Positions 7,621 through 17,409 of a stretch of 38,561 nt of DNA are shown one piece after another (positions within the stretch are counted from its first letter, which is position 1; each line of letters opens with the position of its first letter). Source of the stretch: an uncultured Bacteroidota bacterium. GTDB taxonomy: Bacteria > Bacteroidota > Bacteroidia > Chitinophagales > LD1. The position numbers and the translations under genes are program-made. The stretch covers positions 1-38,561 of the forward strand of contig CALAYL010000098.1 of assembly GCA_937894725.1 (NCBI GenBank), read 5' to 3'. Under the pieces are notes generated by a model. That model did no database searches and was not told the origin of the DNA. It saw only the letters and a list, made by a program, of their open reading frames with translations.

Positions 7621-7680
7621 ATTTTAAATCCAGTTAATTTCTACTTCAAGTTGCGCTTCGAAAAACCACTCGAAAAACGA
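7621..7680. repeat. Degenerate dispersed repeat, copy 1
   Basis: This stretch aligns over about 60 bases with 17351-17409. The conserved core is ACTTCRAGTTGCGCTT, then a 5-6 base variable part, then ACCACTC. By eye about three quarters of positions match, with one single-base indel. A further shared block, GGATTCTTGYGCTA, lies at 7509-7522 here and directly after the core in copy 2. Nothing coding is seen in 7480-7679. Confidence 0.5.
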
Positions 7681-7717
7681 ATAGCTAACAACACAGTATG
7701 TTGCGTTGTTAGCTATT
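7680..7717 (-). terminator. Terminator hairpin after the giant T9SS subtilase gene
   Basis: A perfect 13-bp inverted repeat (AATAGCTAACAAC at 7680-7692 with GTTGTTAGCTATT at 7705-7717) around a 12-base loop. It begins 11 bases beyond the stop codon of the minus-strand gene and is followed on that strand by CGTTTTTCG, a short T tract. Confidence 0.75.
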
Positions 7718-7728
7718 GAAATCTTGCA

Positions 7729-10700
7729 CTATTGATTTGAAACAAAAACCTTTTTGCTGGTTGTTTGTCCGTTGATGTTGATACGAATAATAAGGTATGC
7801 GGCTTCCATATTTTCAAAGTTCTTTATAAACGTAGCACTGGTATTGTGTTTCACGTTTACTAGCTCTTGACCTATCAAGTTGTATGCTTGAATAGCGGCT
7901 ATTTCTCCTGCATATCCGTTGAAGGTGATTTGAAGTATATTGCCTTGTTTTACAGAAGCGATTATCTCTTTTGATTTACCATTAAGCATAATGCCATTTG
8001 GTGCAGCTACGGTAATAGTTTGTGTGTATTTCGATTCGCATCCATCCGCATTAGTTACGGTCAAAAGTACAGTATATGTGCCTGCATTTGCAAAGCTATG
8101 GTTTGGATTTTCCAATACACTGTTTGTGCCATCACCAAAGTTCCAATGATAACTCAACGCGTTTCCAGTAGATTGATTAGTAAAGGTAAGAGGTTGAAGT
8201 ATAGTCGTTGTATTTGCTACAGTAAAGGCAGCTGCAACAGCAGATGAAGTAGCATTGATTTGGAAAGATTCATTCACTAAATATCCTGAATTGGTGGTCA
8301 ATGAAAGTTGGTACAAATCGGCTGGAAGGCTAATTTTTGCGATGTTTCCTGCGGTTACAGTACCAGTCCAAACCACCACATTAGCACTATTTTTCACTGC
8401 TGCATTCCAGCTGCTAAAACCTTCCTGCGTTAATTGCAATTCACCTTTGGTGCTACATACAGCATCTTTGGTTTGTTTTTCCATAGCTGGGCTAAAATGC
8501 AAAACGAAGCGATGGCGATTATCAGTAGTACTAGCGGCAAAAGTATAGGTAGGTGTGCTGCGCAAATCTATCCATGCTCCTGCTGTTTTTTTGTCTTCTA
8601 AAGCCACCATTACTGTTGGGTCTAATAAGCTCAAATCATAGCTAAAGCTAAAGTTTCCGTTTTGTCCAGATTTAAAGAATAAAGGAACATCGGTTTGATG
8701 CTGCATAGATGGTAGGGCGTTTACCGAAAGCATTTCTCCTCCCGTGAGTAGCGAAGCCAAAGTGGGCTGCCCCAATGCACTTTCTAGTTTATTGGCATCG
8801 TATAGTACATCAAAATTAGTGGTAGCACTAGCATTGAAATTGATGACTGTGATGTCTTTGAAGCCATTGCCACTAACCTCCATTTTTAGCATCATTTCAG
8901 GCATTTTGTAGAAAGTAGAAGCGGTATTGGTAAGTGTTGTTTTGCCTACGGTAAAATCTGCTGTACCTCCAGCCGAAGTTTTGTGAGCCATAAATGCCTG
9001 ATGTGGAGCTATGACACTGATAGGTGCGCCAAGCACTCCGGCAGGTAAGTATGTTCCGGAATAAGCTCCCGAGCTTTGCCAAACTTGCAACTGCGCATCA
9101 AAGCCAGCGGCTACGTTGTCCGAACTAAGGCTGAGCGAGTTGATGTTAGCTAAGAAAGGATTTCCAGCTAAAGTCCAACCTGAGTTTTGTGTTCTACCTT
9201 GTAAGGTTGCATTTGTCCAGTTGCTATTGGTATTGCCACTTAGTGTATAACTTGCGGCTAGATTAGCCGTTCCATTTAATGTATAAGCTGCTCCGCCTGT
9301 TCTGTAAACAGAGTATCCGCGACTATTTTCGGCTGTTCCTCCAGTTTTGACTTCCCACCCGCCAATAGAACAAGCAGCGCCATTAGCTTCATTGTAGCTA
9401 AATACTGTGCCATAAGGACTTCCCGATTGTAGGGTAGTTTCATCACAATTTGCTGTAGGGATTACAGCACCAGCTGTGCCTGAAGCATTCCATTGGCTGA
9501 GAGGCAGGTTATTTATAGGTGAGCTGATGTAATGCTGATTGCTGCCGCTTATTGGCACAAAACGATTGGTCTGAACTGTGCCTACAATAGAACCCGTATA
9601 ACCCGCGCTGAAATGGTCAATAGTGGCACAATGGGAATCAGAAGTGCTTAAGAATTGCATTGTTCCAGTAGTAGTATTGAAAGCACCACTTTGTAGATTC
9701 AAGCGGTTGTTGATGTTTACATTAGATCCAGCAGCAAGAGTAGCTCCAGAAGCGTCATTTAATGTAAGTATGTCGAAAGTGGTATTGCCACTGATAGTAT
9801 GTGCCGTTCCACCCGATAAAACAACATTACCTGTGCCAGTTACTATAGCATTTGCACCTGATCCAGCGATCCAATTGCCACACAAATTTAAGTTGAAAGT
9901 AGTGAGACCTACTGTCACCCCATCGGCAATGGTTAAGTCGCCAATTTGTGCATTCATATCTAGTACAAGTGGGTTAGTAGTGCCCGAAGGAATAATAACA
10001 TTTGTTGCACAATTATTCGGCACTAGAGCTGGCGACCAATTGCCTGCATCGCTCCAGTTGGTATTAATAGCACCTGTCCAGGTAGAAGCACAACTGCTAT
10101 TGATGGTAAGATTTAGTGTAATTACCGAATCGCAGCCTGCATTATTCAACAAGGTGTCTCGATAAATACCCGAAGCTGTAAGGGTATTGCCAGCAAAAGA
10201 GTACGAACCACATGCTGTTTCAGTTAAAGATGTAGCACTGGTGTTTTTAATCGTGAGATTTAACGTGATGGTACTGTCGCATCCAGCTGCATTTGTTAGG
10301 GTCTGCGTGTGGGTGCCAGATGCTGTATAGGTTGTTCCGTTTAGGGTGTATGATGCACATGCTGATTGTGTAATATTGTGCGATGTAGCTGTTTTGATAG
10401 TTAAGAACAATGAATCGGTAATAGTGCAGCCTTTAGGCGATGTGTTTGTTTGCACATATATTCCTGAAGAATTGTAAGTGCTTCCGTTTACGGGCCAGGT
10501 GTAGCTAGTACATTCAGATACCGTGTGCTTTGCCACACTATCTTTGCAATTCATAGCTAACTGAATATCGCCAAGTACGGTGGCTGCCAATAATTGTGTA
10601 GATGTAGCCGTTCTGCTTCCTGGAGTTGGATAAGTCCAACTACCTCCTGAAAAGACAGCACCTTCTAGGTTAGCCGTGTTTACTCCTGCGTCCTTATCTG

Positions 10701-13700
10701 CACTCAAGAAGTTGCAAACAACATCGTAATTAGTGAAAACAACTCCACTGTTTTGTAAGTGCCAAACTCTGTTCACGCTTTTTGCTCCGTTAAGTGTAGA
10801 TGAGCCAATAGATGCGTGGTCTCCCGTTTGGGTAGAAGCAATTACATTTCCAGCTCCCGAAATGGCACCGAAATTTAAGCTGACTGGAGTGTAATTTGAA
10901 GTTGCTGCATCACCTACTTCAAAGGTTTTGCTGAGTGCCGCACCGCTAAAGGCTTTCTGTAAATTGCCAAAAATGTGACCTGATGTTCGAGAAACAGAAC
11001 CTGATGTACCTAGTACAAGTACGTTGGCGTTTGAGGTAATGACACCTGAAGTTAAGGTGAGCACACCATTCACTTGCGTGTTTACAGCATTGGCGAGCGT
11101 TAATCCTAGACTATTGTTTAATGTTAATCCGGAGAATGCAGTAGCCGATGTACCTAAAATGCTTTGTGTAGCAGCTCCACTGAAGGTAACGGTAGCTGTG
11201 CCTGGAGTAAAAGTGCCACTATTGCTCCAATTTCCACCCACAGAAACATCTAAATTGTTGGCATTGAATGTGCCTCCAGAAATAGTAACATCATTTTTTA
11301 CTGTTAAGCCATTGGTAACAAGTGTAGCCGTAGGGCTATTGGTGCTGTTTATCAATAAATCGAAGATAGGTACTGAGCTGTTTATTCTGATGTTCTGCCC
11401 TGCTGTTGTGCTGGCAGTTCCGATTTGTAATGTACCTCCTAAGACACTGCTAGCGGTAGATGAATTGATATAATCGGCAGTAGTATTTGAGGTAGCTTTG
11501 TTGATGATGATGCTACCGCCACTCCAGGTAAATGGAGCACCTGAGTTGATTTCGAAAGCCCCTCGCAAAGTACTTGTAGAGCCCAATTTACAAACAGTTA
11601 CGTTTCCTCCATATTGAGTATATGAGCCTGAAGATGTACCGCTGTTGGGTATAATAGCACCAGCAACATTTAGCGCACCTCCTTCAATTATAAATTTGCC
11701 TCCGTTTAGATAAGTGATATGGTTATTTGTATTGATTCCCGAATTAATGGTACCTCCCGAAATTTTGAGTAAGCCCCCATTATTGTACCAGCTTATATTT
11801 CCATAATTAATAGTTCCTCCGTTGTTCCAAATACCTTTATCTGAAGATAAATTTGCTCCTGATGAATTGGTAAATGGTGTGATAGTTGAATTGCTAGAAA
11901 GCTCAAATGTTCCACTCATAAGTACCAGTGGATTTGACGCTGCGTGTAAGGTAATATTTGCAGTAACTTCGAGCAAGCGATTAATGTCTCCTTTGGTCAC
12001 TTTCAACACATAAAAAGCGGTAGTTGAAGAGCCTTTTATTTCCTGAATAGAATTAGTTCCAACAAAATCTACGGTATCAATACCTCGATTAAACGTTCCA
12101 TTGTTAATCCAATCACCACAGACCGATAGGCTGTAGCCTGTAGTTCCGCTCATTGATAAAGTAGCTCCTGATTCAATAGTGATATTGCCACAGGCTGCAC
12201 CATTTCCGCCAATGAAAGGCTGGAATGGAGCTGTAGCGGATATCACTACATTATCGGTACAAGTAGGTAAAATACCCGTTGACCAGTTGCCTGGAGTAAA
12301 CCAATCTGTAGAAATAGTACCAGCCCAAAGAGTAGAAGTGCAATAAAGATCGCCAGGAACTTTTTCAATGGCTATGCTGCGTTGCCCTTCAAATGTGCCT
12401 GTGACTGCGCTCACTGCGTAGTACTCACTTCCCGAAGTGCTTTGCCCAGTTAAAACTGCCGAATTTCCTGAAAAAGTGATATTAGTAGTTACTTCACTCA
12501 TGTACTTCGTACCTAGTCGGTAAACCTTATAAGATGTAGCCCCTCCTAGTGCGCTCCAACTCAGAGTTACTGTATCAGTGCATACTTTTGAAACTCTAAA
12601 ATTAGCTGGCACTTGTCCGAAATAATTCGTTCCACTTTCTGAAGTTAGCGCATCTCTTTTTACCCTAAACTTGATGGTATGAATACCAGACATGAATGGG
12701 GCTGTCCATAGATATGATCTGTCATCTGAGTTTATACTATGAGCTATATTTACCCAACTTCCACCATCGATTTGATAATCAAGTGTAAATGTACCAGTAC
12801 CGATATAGCTATCCCATCTTATATTATAGTTGTCTCCAGATATAAATTTCTCATCGGCTAATGGATACGCCATGCTGAGATCATCGCCTATAAATTCGTA
12901 TGAAATATAATAAGCTTGTGGGCCAGATGGCACATTGAAACCATTCACTTGAAGCGTCCAAGTTCCCGCATCTGGATTATCTACTGTCACTTGTTCGATG
13001 GTATTCAAATTGTCAATCTGTCGGGTTGCATTTGCGGTAAGATTGCTTACATTAGGTGTAGGATCTAGCACCCAAGGATCATAGGCTGTGCTAGATGGAT
13101 TGATGGCTTTGAAGTTCAAATTGTTTACTAACACAGGACTGGCATTGACCGCTGCAGCTACGTCTGGCCAAACCAGCATAGCTCTAATTTGTTTTGTACC
13201 TGCTGGTACAGCAATAGTATGTGTATTGGTGTTGCCATTTGATATGGTTCCAGATATAAACTGATTATTGAGTATTACGTTTAGTGCTCTGCGGGCATTC
13301 GGTCTTCCATAGCCGCTTTTAAAGTCAGGGCCTGGGTTGTACATGTCGTCTGCTGTATTAAACACTATTGCTCGCATCAAAGAGCCTGGCGATTCAGCTC
13401 CAGCGTGACTAGCTTTATACGCTTGTTCCAATTCTGCAAACAATCCAACAGCTTTTGGTGAGGCAAATGAAGTGCCTTCGGAACCTTCTACAATAATATG
13501 AGGTAAAAGCCTTCCGTCTGATGCTGGTCCATGACAACCCCAAACAATAATATCATCATTTGGAGCAAGATTGGCTACTACCATGTGATTTTTGTTGTGT
13601 TTCATACTTCCTGTTATGTTTCCCCAACCACCAAAACCATTGTATGGAGCGTAACCTGTGTCTTCACCTGTGTTTCCTGATGAATAACTCACCACATGAT

Positions 13701-14751
13701 TAGGGTAGGAAACCACACGTAAATCGTGATCTCTGGCAGATGAGTTGTATCCACCTTGAATGCCATATCCATAAGAGTGGTTAAAATATCGTGCGTTTTG
13801 AGTAGTGATGAGATTTGGGTAGTTTTCGTTGTCTGTACTGATCAATGTGGCACCCCAAGCGTGACTTCTCATTTGAGGGTCGATATTTCCTGCTCCAGCT
13901 GCGTTTTCCAAACATCCCTCTTTGTGGCTAGAGAAACCGCCAGTAGTTAATTCGGTAAAACGACCTTTAAAATCAAGTGTGTTCTCAACTGTTCCACCCT
14001 CTCCTACATCTACCACTACACCTGTGCCATTATAGGTGATACCGCCAAATCCAGTATTGATGTAGTTACTTCGGTCGGTTGTGTTGCGATGCGAAAGATT
14101 ACTAGCCTCCAATTGTCGCTCACCTAATTGCGCCCCTATAAATTGTATGTAGGGTAAAGCGGCCACTTCATCAAGCCTAGCAGGGTCAAAGGTTACATCC
14201 AGCTGTCTTGAATAATCACGATGATTTTGGACTTCTATCCCATGCATTTGTAAATCAGTGAGTACCGATGTTGGGGTTAACGTATTGTAGTAGCTCAATA
14301 CCATGTGAGCCATTTTTCCACCCTTTAGTGCGTGTTTAGGAATACCTCCCATGTATAATTCTGTTTCCAATTTGAAACGCTTATCTACAGGAAGAATGGA
14401 TCGCACATTGCTCTTTATATTCGACCATTGAAAACTAGATTTTACTACAGCAAAATAGACGTTTCCAGGTAAATAATCCGTTATGGTAAGTCCTTGTGAT
14501 ATCCATAATTTTCGTTGCTCTTCGGTAGGTATAGCGTAAAACTGAATCAGGCAAAAATACTTGCCATCAAACAATTCAGATGTGGATGGTTTGAACTGGC
14601 TAACGTTCGTTATCTCGGGTATAAACGAGCCGTTTGTAATACCAATGCGAAATTTCGGATTGTTGTTGCCTTCATTTTCTTGAGCAAAAGAGCTAAAGCT
14701 GAATAAAAAAAGGATGAAGGATAAGAGAAGGGAAAGTGAACTTTTTTTCAT
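7729..14751 (-). CDS. Giant secreted subtilisin-like (S8) serine protease with repeats, PKD domain and T9SS type A sorting domain
   Basis: A 2340-residue secreted, probably cell-surface protein. A signal peptide (residues 1-23, ending SSFAQ) is followed by a prodomain-like region to about 200. The S8 peptidase domain has Asp248 in VVVDVGEGG, a His near 297 in MRSHAWGAT and a Ser near 428 in GTSFASPKA. A P-domain-like beta sandwich spans roughly 500-630. A fibronectin III-like module lies near 715-800 (VTLSWSALGGATSYKVYR). Two W-x-G...W...GNWS modules lie near 808 and 1556, each leading into long Ser/Thr/Asn/Gly-rich beta-repeat tracts. Three copies of a roughly 60-residue Cys-containing repeat (CGSYSF...SGIYRDTLLNNAGCDS) lie at about 1400-1555. 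A PKD domain (YHWNFGDGT) lies at about 2175-2250. The C-terminal 85 residues (AYNLIGQELVN...TTSKKVFVSNQ) form a T9SS type A signal. The catalytic triad appears intact; the substrate is unknown. Confidence 0.93.
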   Translation of the reverse strand: MKKSSLSLLLSFILFLFSFSSFAQENEGNNNPKFRIGITNGSFIPEITNVSQFKPSTSELFDGKYFCLIQFYAIPTEEQRKLWISQGLTITDYLPGNVYFAVVKSSFQWSNIKSNVRSILPVDKRFKLETELYMGGIPKHALKGGKMAHMVLSYYNTLTPTSVLTDLQMHGIEVQNHRDYSRQLDVTFDPARLDEVAALPYIQFIGAQLGERQLEASNLSHRNTTDRSNYINTGFGGITYNGTGVVVDVGEGGTVENTLDFKGRFTELTTGGFSSHKEGCLENAAGAGNIDPQMRSHAWGATLISTDNENYPNLITTQNARYFNHSYGYGIQGGYNSSARDHDLRVVSYPNHVVSYSSGNTGEDTGYAPYNGFGGWGNITGSMKHNKNHMVVANLAPNDDIIVWGCHGPASDGRLLPHIIVEGSEGTSFASPKAVGLFAELEQAYKASHAGAESPGSLMRAIVFNTADDMYNPGPDFKSGYGRPNARRALNVILNNQFISGTISNGNTNTHTIAVPAGTKQIRAMLVWPDVAAAVNASPVLVNNLNFKAINPSSTAYDPWVLDPTPNVSNLTANATRQIDNLNTIEQVTVDNPDAGTWTLQVNGFNVPSGPQAYYISYEFIGDDLSMAYPLADEKFISGDNYNIRWDSYIGTGTFTLDYQIDGGSWVNIAHSINSDDRSYLWTAPFMSGIHTIKFRVKRDALTSESGTNYFGQVPANFRVSKVCTDTVTLSWSALGGATSYKVYRLGTKYMSEVTTNITFSGNSAVLTGQSTSGSEYYAVSAVTGTFEGQRSIAIEKVPGDLYCTSTLWAGTISTDWFTPGNWSTGILPTCTDNVVISATAPFQPFIGGNGAACGNITIESGATLSMSGTTGYSLSVCGDWINNGTFNRGIDTVDFVGTNSIQEIKGSSTTAFYVLKVTKGDINRLLEVTANITLHAASNPLVLMSGTFELSSNSTITPFTNSSGANLSSDKGIWNNGGTINYGNISWYNNGGLLKISGGTINSGINTNNHITYLNGGKFIIEGGALNVAGAIIPNSGTSSGSYTQYGGNVTVCKLGSTSTLRGAFEINSGAPFTWSGGSIIINKATSNTTADYINSSTASSVLGGTLQIGTASTTAGQNIRINSSVPIFDLLINSTNSPTATLVTNGLTVKNDVTISGGTFNANNLDVSVGGNWSNSGTFTPGTATVTFSGAATQSILGTSATAFSGLTLNNSLGLTLANAVNTQVNGVLTLTSGVITSNANVLVLGTSGSVSRTSGHIFGNLQKAFSGAALSKTFEVGDAATSNYTPVSLNFGAISGAGNVIASTQTGDHASIGSSTLNGAKSVNRVWHLQNSGVVFTNYDVVCNFLSADKDAGVNTANLEGAVFSGGSWTYPTPGSRTATSTQLLAATVLGDIQLAMNCKDSVAKHTVSECTSYTWPVNGSTYNSSGIYVQTNTSPKGCTITDSLFLTIKTATSHNITQSACASYTLNGTTYTASGTHTQTLTNAAGCDSTITLNLTIKNTSATSLTETACGSYSFAGNTLTASGIYRDTLLNNAGCDSVITLNLTINSSCASTWTGAINTNWSDAGNWSPALVPNNCATNVIIPSGTTNPLVLDMNAQIGDLTIADGVTVGLTTFNLNLCGNWIAGSGANAIVTGTGNVVLSGGTAHTISGNTTFDILTLNDASGATLAAGSNVNINNRLNLQSGAFNTTTGTMQFLSTSDSHCATIDHFSAGYTGSIVGTVQTNRFVPISGSNQHYISSPINNLPLSQWNASGTAGAVIPTANCDETTLQSGSPYGTVFSYNEANGAACSIGGWEVKTGGTAENSRGYSVYRTGGAAYTLNGTANLAASYTLSGNTNSNWTNATLQGRTQNSGWTLAGNPFLANINSLSLSSDNVAAGFDAQLQVWQSSGAYSGTYLPAGVLGAPISVIAPHQAFMAHKTSAGGTADFTVGKTTLTNTASTFYKMPEMMLKMEVSGNGFKDITVINFNASATTNFDVLYDANKLESALGQPTLASLLTGGEMLSVNALPSMQHQTDVPLFFKSGQNGNFSFSYDLSLLDPTVMVALEDKKTAGAWIDLRSTPTYTFAASTTDNRHRFVLHFSPAMEKQTKDAVCSTKGELQLTQEGFSSWNAAVKNSANVVVWTGTVTAGNIAKISLPADLYQLSLTTNSGYLVNESFQINATSSAVAAAFTVANTTTILQPLTFTNQSTGNALSYHWNFGDGTNSVLENPNHSFANAGTYTVLLTVTNADGCESKYTQTITVAAPNGIMLNGKSKEIIASVKQGNILQITFNGYAGEIAAIQAYNLIGQELVNVKHNTSATFIKNFENMEAAYLIIRININGQTTSKKVFVSNQ

Positions 14752-14830
14752 AATTGTAACTATTTTGTTTAAAACTGTAGTGCAATATTAAAAGAATTTT
14801 ATTTTTGCGATTAATTTTTTATGTACGTAG

Positions 14831-14850
14831 CAAATTTAGTTACAAAAATA
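14831..14850 (-). promoter_or_regulatory. Two tandem -7 promoter elements upstream of the giant protease gene
   Basis: On the minus strand TATTTTTG (14850-14843) and TAAATTTG (14838-14831) both match TAnnTTTG exactly and lie 12 bases apart. Starts from them would give leaders of roughly 75-90 bases before the ATG at 14751. The surrounding DNA is AT-rich, so chance matches are possible. Confidence 0.4.
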
Positions 14851-14925
14851 AAATTCGTATAAGACAGCAGCACAGCTACTCGCTAAATAAATTGTAGTAA
14901 ACAAACTTAAAATCTAATTGAGCTT

Positions 14926-15105
14926 ATGTCAAGTTTACTAAAGGTACTACGTGAATTTGGCAGTAATGTTTCGCTCTTAAACATCATTATGGCGAGTTTT
15001 TATGAAGCTATAGAGAGTACTTTAAGAAGTTCATCCAAAATCACTGATTTAGATTCAGGGCAAAATAGAATTGGTTGTTTGATAACAGAAACTATACCCT
15101 ACTAA
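14926..15105 (+). CDS. Possible 59-residue small ORF in a 538-base gene-poor gap
   Basis: ATG at 14926 to TAA at 15103-15105 encodes 59 residues starting MSSLLKVLREFGSNVSLLNI and ending GCLITETIPY. It is amphipathic-helical at the start, with no signal peptide and no family I recognise. The upstream bases are A-rich but give no decisive ribosome-binding site or exact -7 element. It may be a lineage-specific small gene or chance. The rest of 14752-15289 holds the promoter elements of the giant gene and nothing else that I can support. Confidence 0.25.
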   Translation: MSSLLKVLREFGSNVSLLNIIMASFYEAIESTLRSSSKITDLDSGQNRIGCLITETIPY

Positions 15106-15289
15106 GCCATCGCTTCTATTAAATCATACTCAGTGATGATAGCCAATTCTTTGACTAGCGCAAAATTTGTGTGTGGGTTTGTTTAGTAAAATATGAGCAT
15201 AATCTACCTTGTTTTATGAAGGAGGTTTAGAGGGGTGCGAGATGGATGAGAAAACACACGGTATTTTTATTTCTCAAGATTTCTTTTTG

Positions 15290-17026
15290 TCAACGGATGA
15301 GCGTTATTGACCCATGAAATTTATGCCATTCCAAATATTTGTCATCACGAAATACAATCTGATATACAAATATACCGGGGTCTAGTTGTTCCGCTTTGTA
15401 TTGACCGTCCCACCCATTTTCTATGTCTATGGATTCAAACACTTTTTCACCCCATCGGTTAAAAATCTGAATGGTATAAGAAGATACCCCTACATATCCA
15501 GGCTTAAATACATCATTGATACCATCCCCATTAGGCGAAAAAGCATTGGGAATATAAATGAGATACTCAGGTTTTTTGACAATAGAAAAATAGGCAGTAT
15601 CCGTACAGCCATAGTCATTAGTAACTACTTGCATGATATTATAAGCCCCAGCTTTTAGATAAGTATGTGTGCGCTTTGAGCAGTCAGATTCGGTGTCGTC
15701 TGCCCAATAGATTTTGCAGGAAGTACCTCCTGTGCTTAAGTTAGTAAGCCATACATTAGGCACAAAGATAGTCGTGTCAATGGGTGTGACTGTAAATTTA
15801 GCATGAGGAATAGTATAAACCTTTACTGCCATGGGTGTATCCATAGTGTCTGTACAGTTGTTTTTTGAAGTGACCATCAGTGATACGTAAAAGGTCCCCG
15901 TATCTGTATAGACATGCGTTGGTGATTTACTATTGCTCGTATTTCCATCGCCAAAGTCCCATTGATAAAACATTCTATTTGCGGAGGTAGTCGTATTAGA
16001 AAATTCAACAGCATGAGTTATACAAGGAATATTAGATAATGTGAAATTGGCTACTGGTATAGCTTCCACATTCAAAGTTACCGTGTTTGAAGTCACGCCA
16101 CAAGTTAAGGAGGTGGAACCCTCTCCCACGATGATATGATATTTGTAAAGGGTGCCGAAATGTGGAGTGGCAACTAACACATTTGAAATAATGGAAGTAG
16201 CGTTATTAATATTTTGCCACCCAGCTCCTGTGTCTATTTGCCATTGATATTGCGGGTTAGTGTAGCCGCTAGAAACATTAGCTTTTAGCTCAACAGTGGT
16301 CGTTATACCTTCGCAAACTGTAATCGTATTTGTGCCGTTGATAAGGGCGTTTAAGTCTGGACCACAAGGGCGAAATGTAATATCATCTAAGGCCAAATTG
16401 TTTCCTGGTATAGCCCCCGGAGCATTATTTATAATTTTTAAAACAACGGTTGTATATGTACCCGTATTGAAATAAAAGCCACATTGTTTCCAAACTGGCG
16501 ATGAGGTAACATCCAAGTCGCCTGTGCTAGAGGTGCCCAGCAGTGTCCCACTAGTTGTACTTATGGTAAAGGTAACGTTAGGATCTTGAGATTCGAAATT
16601 CATCGTATTCATGAGCCATGCAGAAAACTCATAAGTGGTGTTTGGGCATAAATTAGTAACTGTTTTGGTATAAAACACGCCAGCTCCAAACGAACTATTC
16701 ACAATCATCATATAGCCGTTAGTATTGCCCGTATGGTCTGCGGTTGCATGCCATGCGTTATCTCTTAAACCCGTAGTATTGCTCGCAATGGTGTAGTAGC
16801 CCTCTTCTAATTTACCAGCATCGTCATAGATGTATGAAGTAGTGTTTGCATCCAAAGCAGGACCTTTCCCTACGCCAGACCCAAAAGTGATATTGACAAT
16901 TGGCTCACCCAGACTACCACTACAGAGTTGAGCGTTTAAGGAATAAGTGGTCAATATCAGTAGGAGTATAGTCTCAAGAGGTTTTGAAAAATATTTAATT
17001 ATCATGTGCATATTTTTTCTGGTCAT
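15290..17026 (-). CDS. Secreted PKD-domain protein with T9SS type B (gliding-associated) C-terminal domain
   Basis: A 578-residue exported protein. A signal peptide ends near LTTYSLNAQ (about residue 32); in-frame ATGs at 17011 and 17005 would trim it to a more usual length. Residues about 40-220 form a beta-sandwich that looks like a carbohydrate-binding or jelly-roll module (CPNTTYEFSAWL...NNLALDDITFRPCG). An Ig-like module lies at about 225-325. A PKD domain at about 325-410 contains YQWDFGDGNTS, and a second PKD-like unit lies at 410-485. The last roughly 90 residues (IPNAFSPNGDGINDVF, IFNRWGEKVFES, GWDG) are the CHU_C type B T9SS sorting domain. It should be secreted by T9SS and attached to the surface or released; its ligand is unknown. 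It lies next to another T9SS cargo gene, but 538 bases apart. Confidence 0.92.
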   Translation of the reverse strand: MTRKNMHMIIKYFSKPLETILLLILTTYSLNAQLCSGSLGEPIVNITFGSGVGKGPALDANTTSYIYDDAGKLEEGYYTIASNTTGLRDNAWHATADHTGNTNGYMMIVNSSFGAGVFYTKTVTNLCPNTTYEFSAWLMNTMNFESQDPNVTFTISTTSGTLLGTSSTGDLDVTSSPVWKQCGFYFNTGTYTTVVLKIINNAPGAIPGNNLALDDITFRPCGPDLNALINGTNTITVCEGITTTVELKANVSSGYTNPQYQWQIDTGAGWQNINNATSIISNVLVATPHFGTLYKYHIIVGEGSTSLTCGVTSNTVTLNVEAIPVANFTLSNIPCITHAVEFSNTTTSANRMFYQWDFGDGNTSNSKSPTHVYTDTGTFYVSLMVTSKNNCTDTMDTPMAVKVYTIPHAKFTVTPIDTTIFVPNVWLTNLSTGGTSCKIYWADDTESDCSKRTHTYLKAGAYNIMQVVTNDYGCTDTAYFSIVKKPEYLIYIPNAFSPNGDGINDVFKPGYVGVSSYTIQIFNRWGEKVFESIDIENGWDGQYKAEQLDPGIFVYQIVFRDDKYLEWHKFHGSITLIR

Positions 17027-17290
17027 TATTGATTCAGTAGGCTGTATCGTTTTTTATTGGAAATTTGAAGAGTTTTTAACTTGATTTGCTTTGTAAGCAG
17101 CTATTATTATGACGAACAGAAAATCTGTCTTCATGAAAACAAAAGGATAGACTTACAAAAAAAAAATGAAATTGAAATTGCTAGAACTGTGATCTATAAT
17201 GAAACTTTCTATTTATAAAAAATAAGCAAGAAAGCTGCCTAATCTAATATCTAAGTATTGGCTTTTATCCTACCTTGTTCTATTAGACGA

Positions 17291-17298
17291 CAAAACTA
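17291..17298 (-). promoter_or_regulatory. Candidate -7 element for the type B T9SS cargo gene
   Basis: TAGTTTTG on the minus strand matches TAnnTTTG. It is 265 bases upstream of the start, so a long leader would be implied. It pairs with a divergent element at 17317-17324. The remainder of 17027-17512 shows no coding capacity that I can support. Confidence 0.3.
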
Positions 17299-17316
17299 TT
17301 ACTATCCTTCGGAAAA

Positions 17317-17324
17317 TAAATTTG
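17317..17324 (+). promoter_or_regulatory. Candidate -7 element for trxB
   Basis: TAAATTTG matches TAnnTTTG exactly on the plus strand. A start near 17329 would give a leader of about 184 bases that includes repeat copy 2. A weaker element, TAATTTTC, lies much nearer to trxB (about 17499-17506), so the actual promoter is open. Confidence 0.35.
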
Positions 17325-17350
17325 CGTTAGCGGGCATTTGCTAAAAATGG

Positions 17351-17409
17351 ATGTAAAATTCACTTTATATCGACTTCGAGTTGCGCTTTACTGACCACTC
17401 AAAGAGCGG
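17351..17409. repeat. Degenerate dispersed repeat, copy 2
   Basis: Partner of the stretch at 7621-7680 in the same orientation. The core ACTTCGAGTTGCGCTT and the later ACCACTC are shared. Here the block GGATTCTTGCGCTA follows directly (17408-17421), while at the other locus a matching block lies about 110 bases upstream of the core. Confidence 0.5.

Noticed and set aside
9623..11473. Long plus-strand open frames (up to 180 codons) opposite the giant protease gene
   Set aside because: They are antisense shadows of Thr/Ser/Gly-rich repeat codons, with no family features or promoter.
15106..15185. Minus-strand stretch reading ALVKELAIITEYDLIEAMA before a stop
   Set aside because: Only 26 codons lie between stops and no family is recognised; it could be chance.
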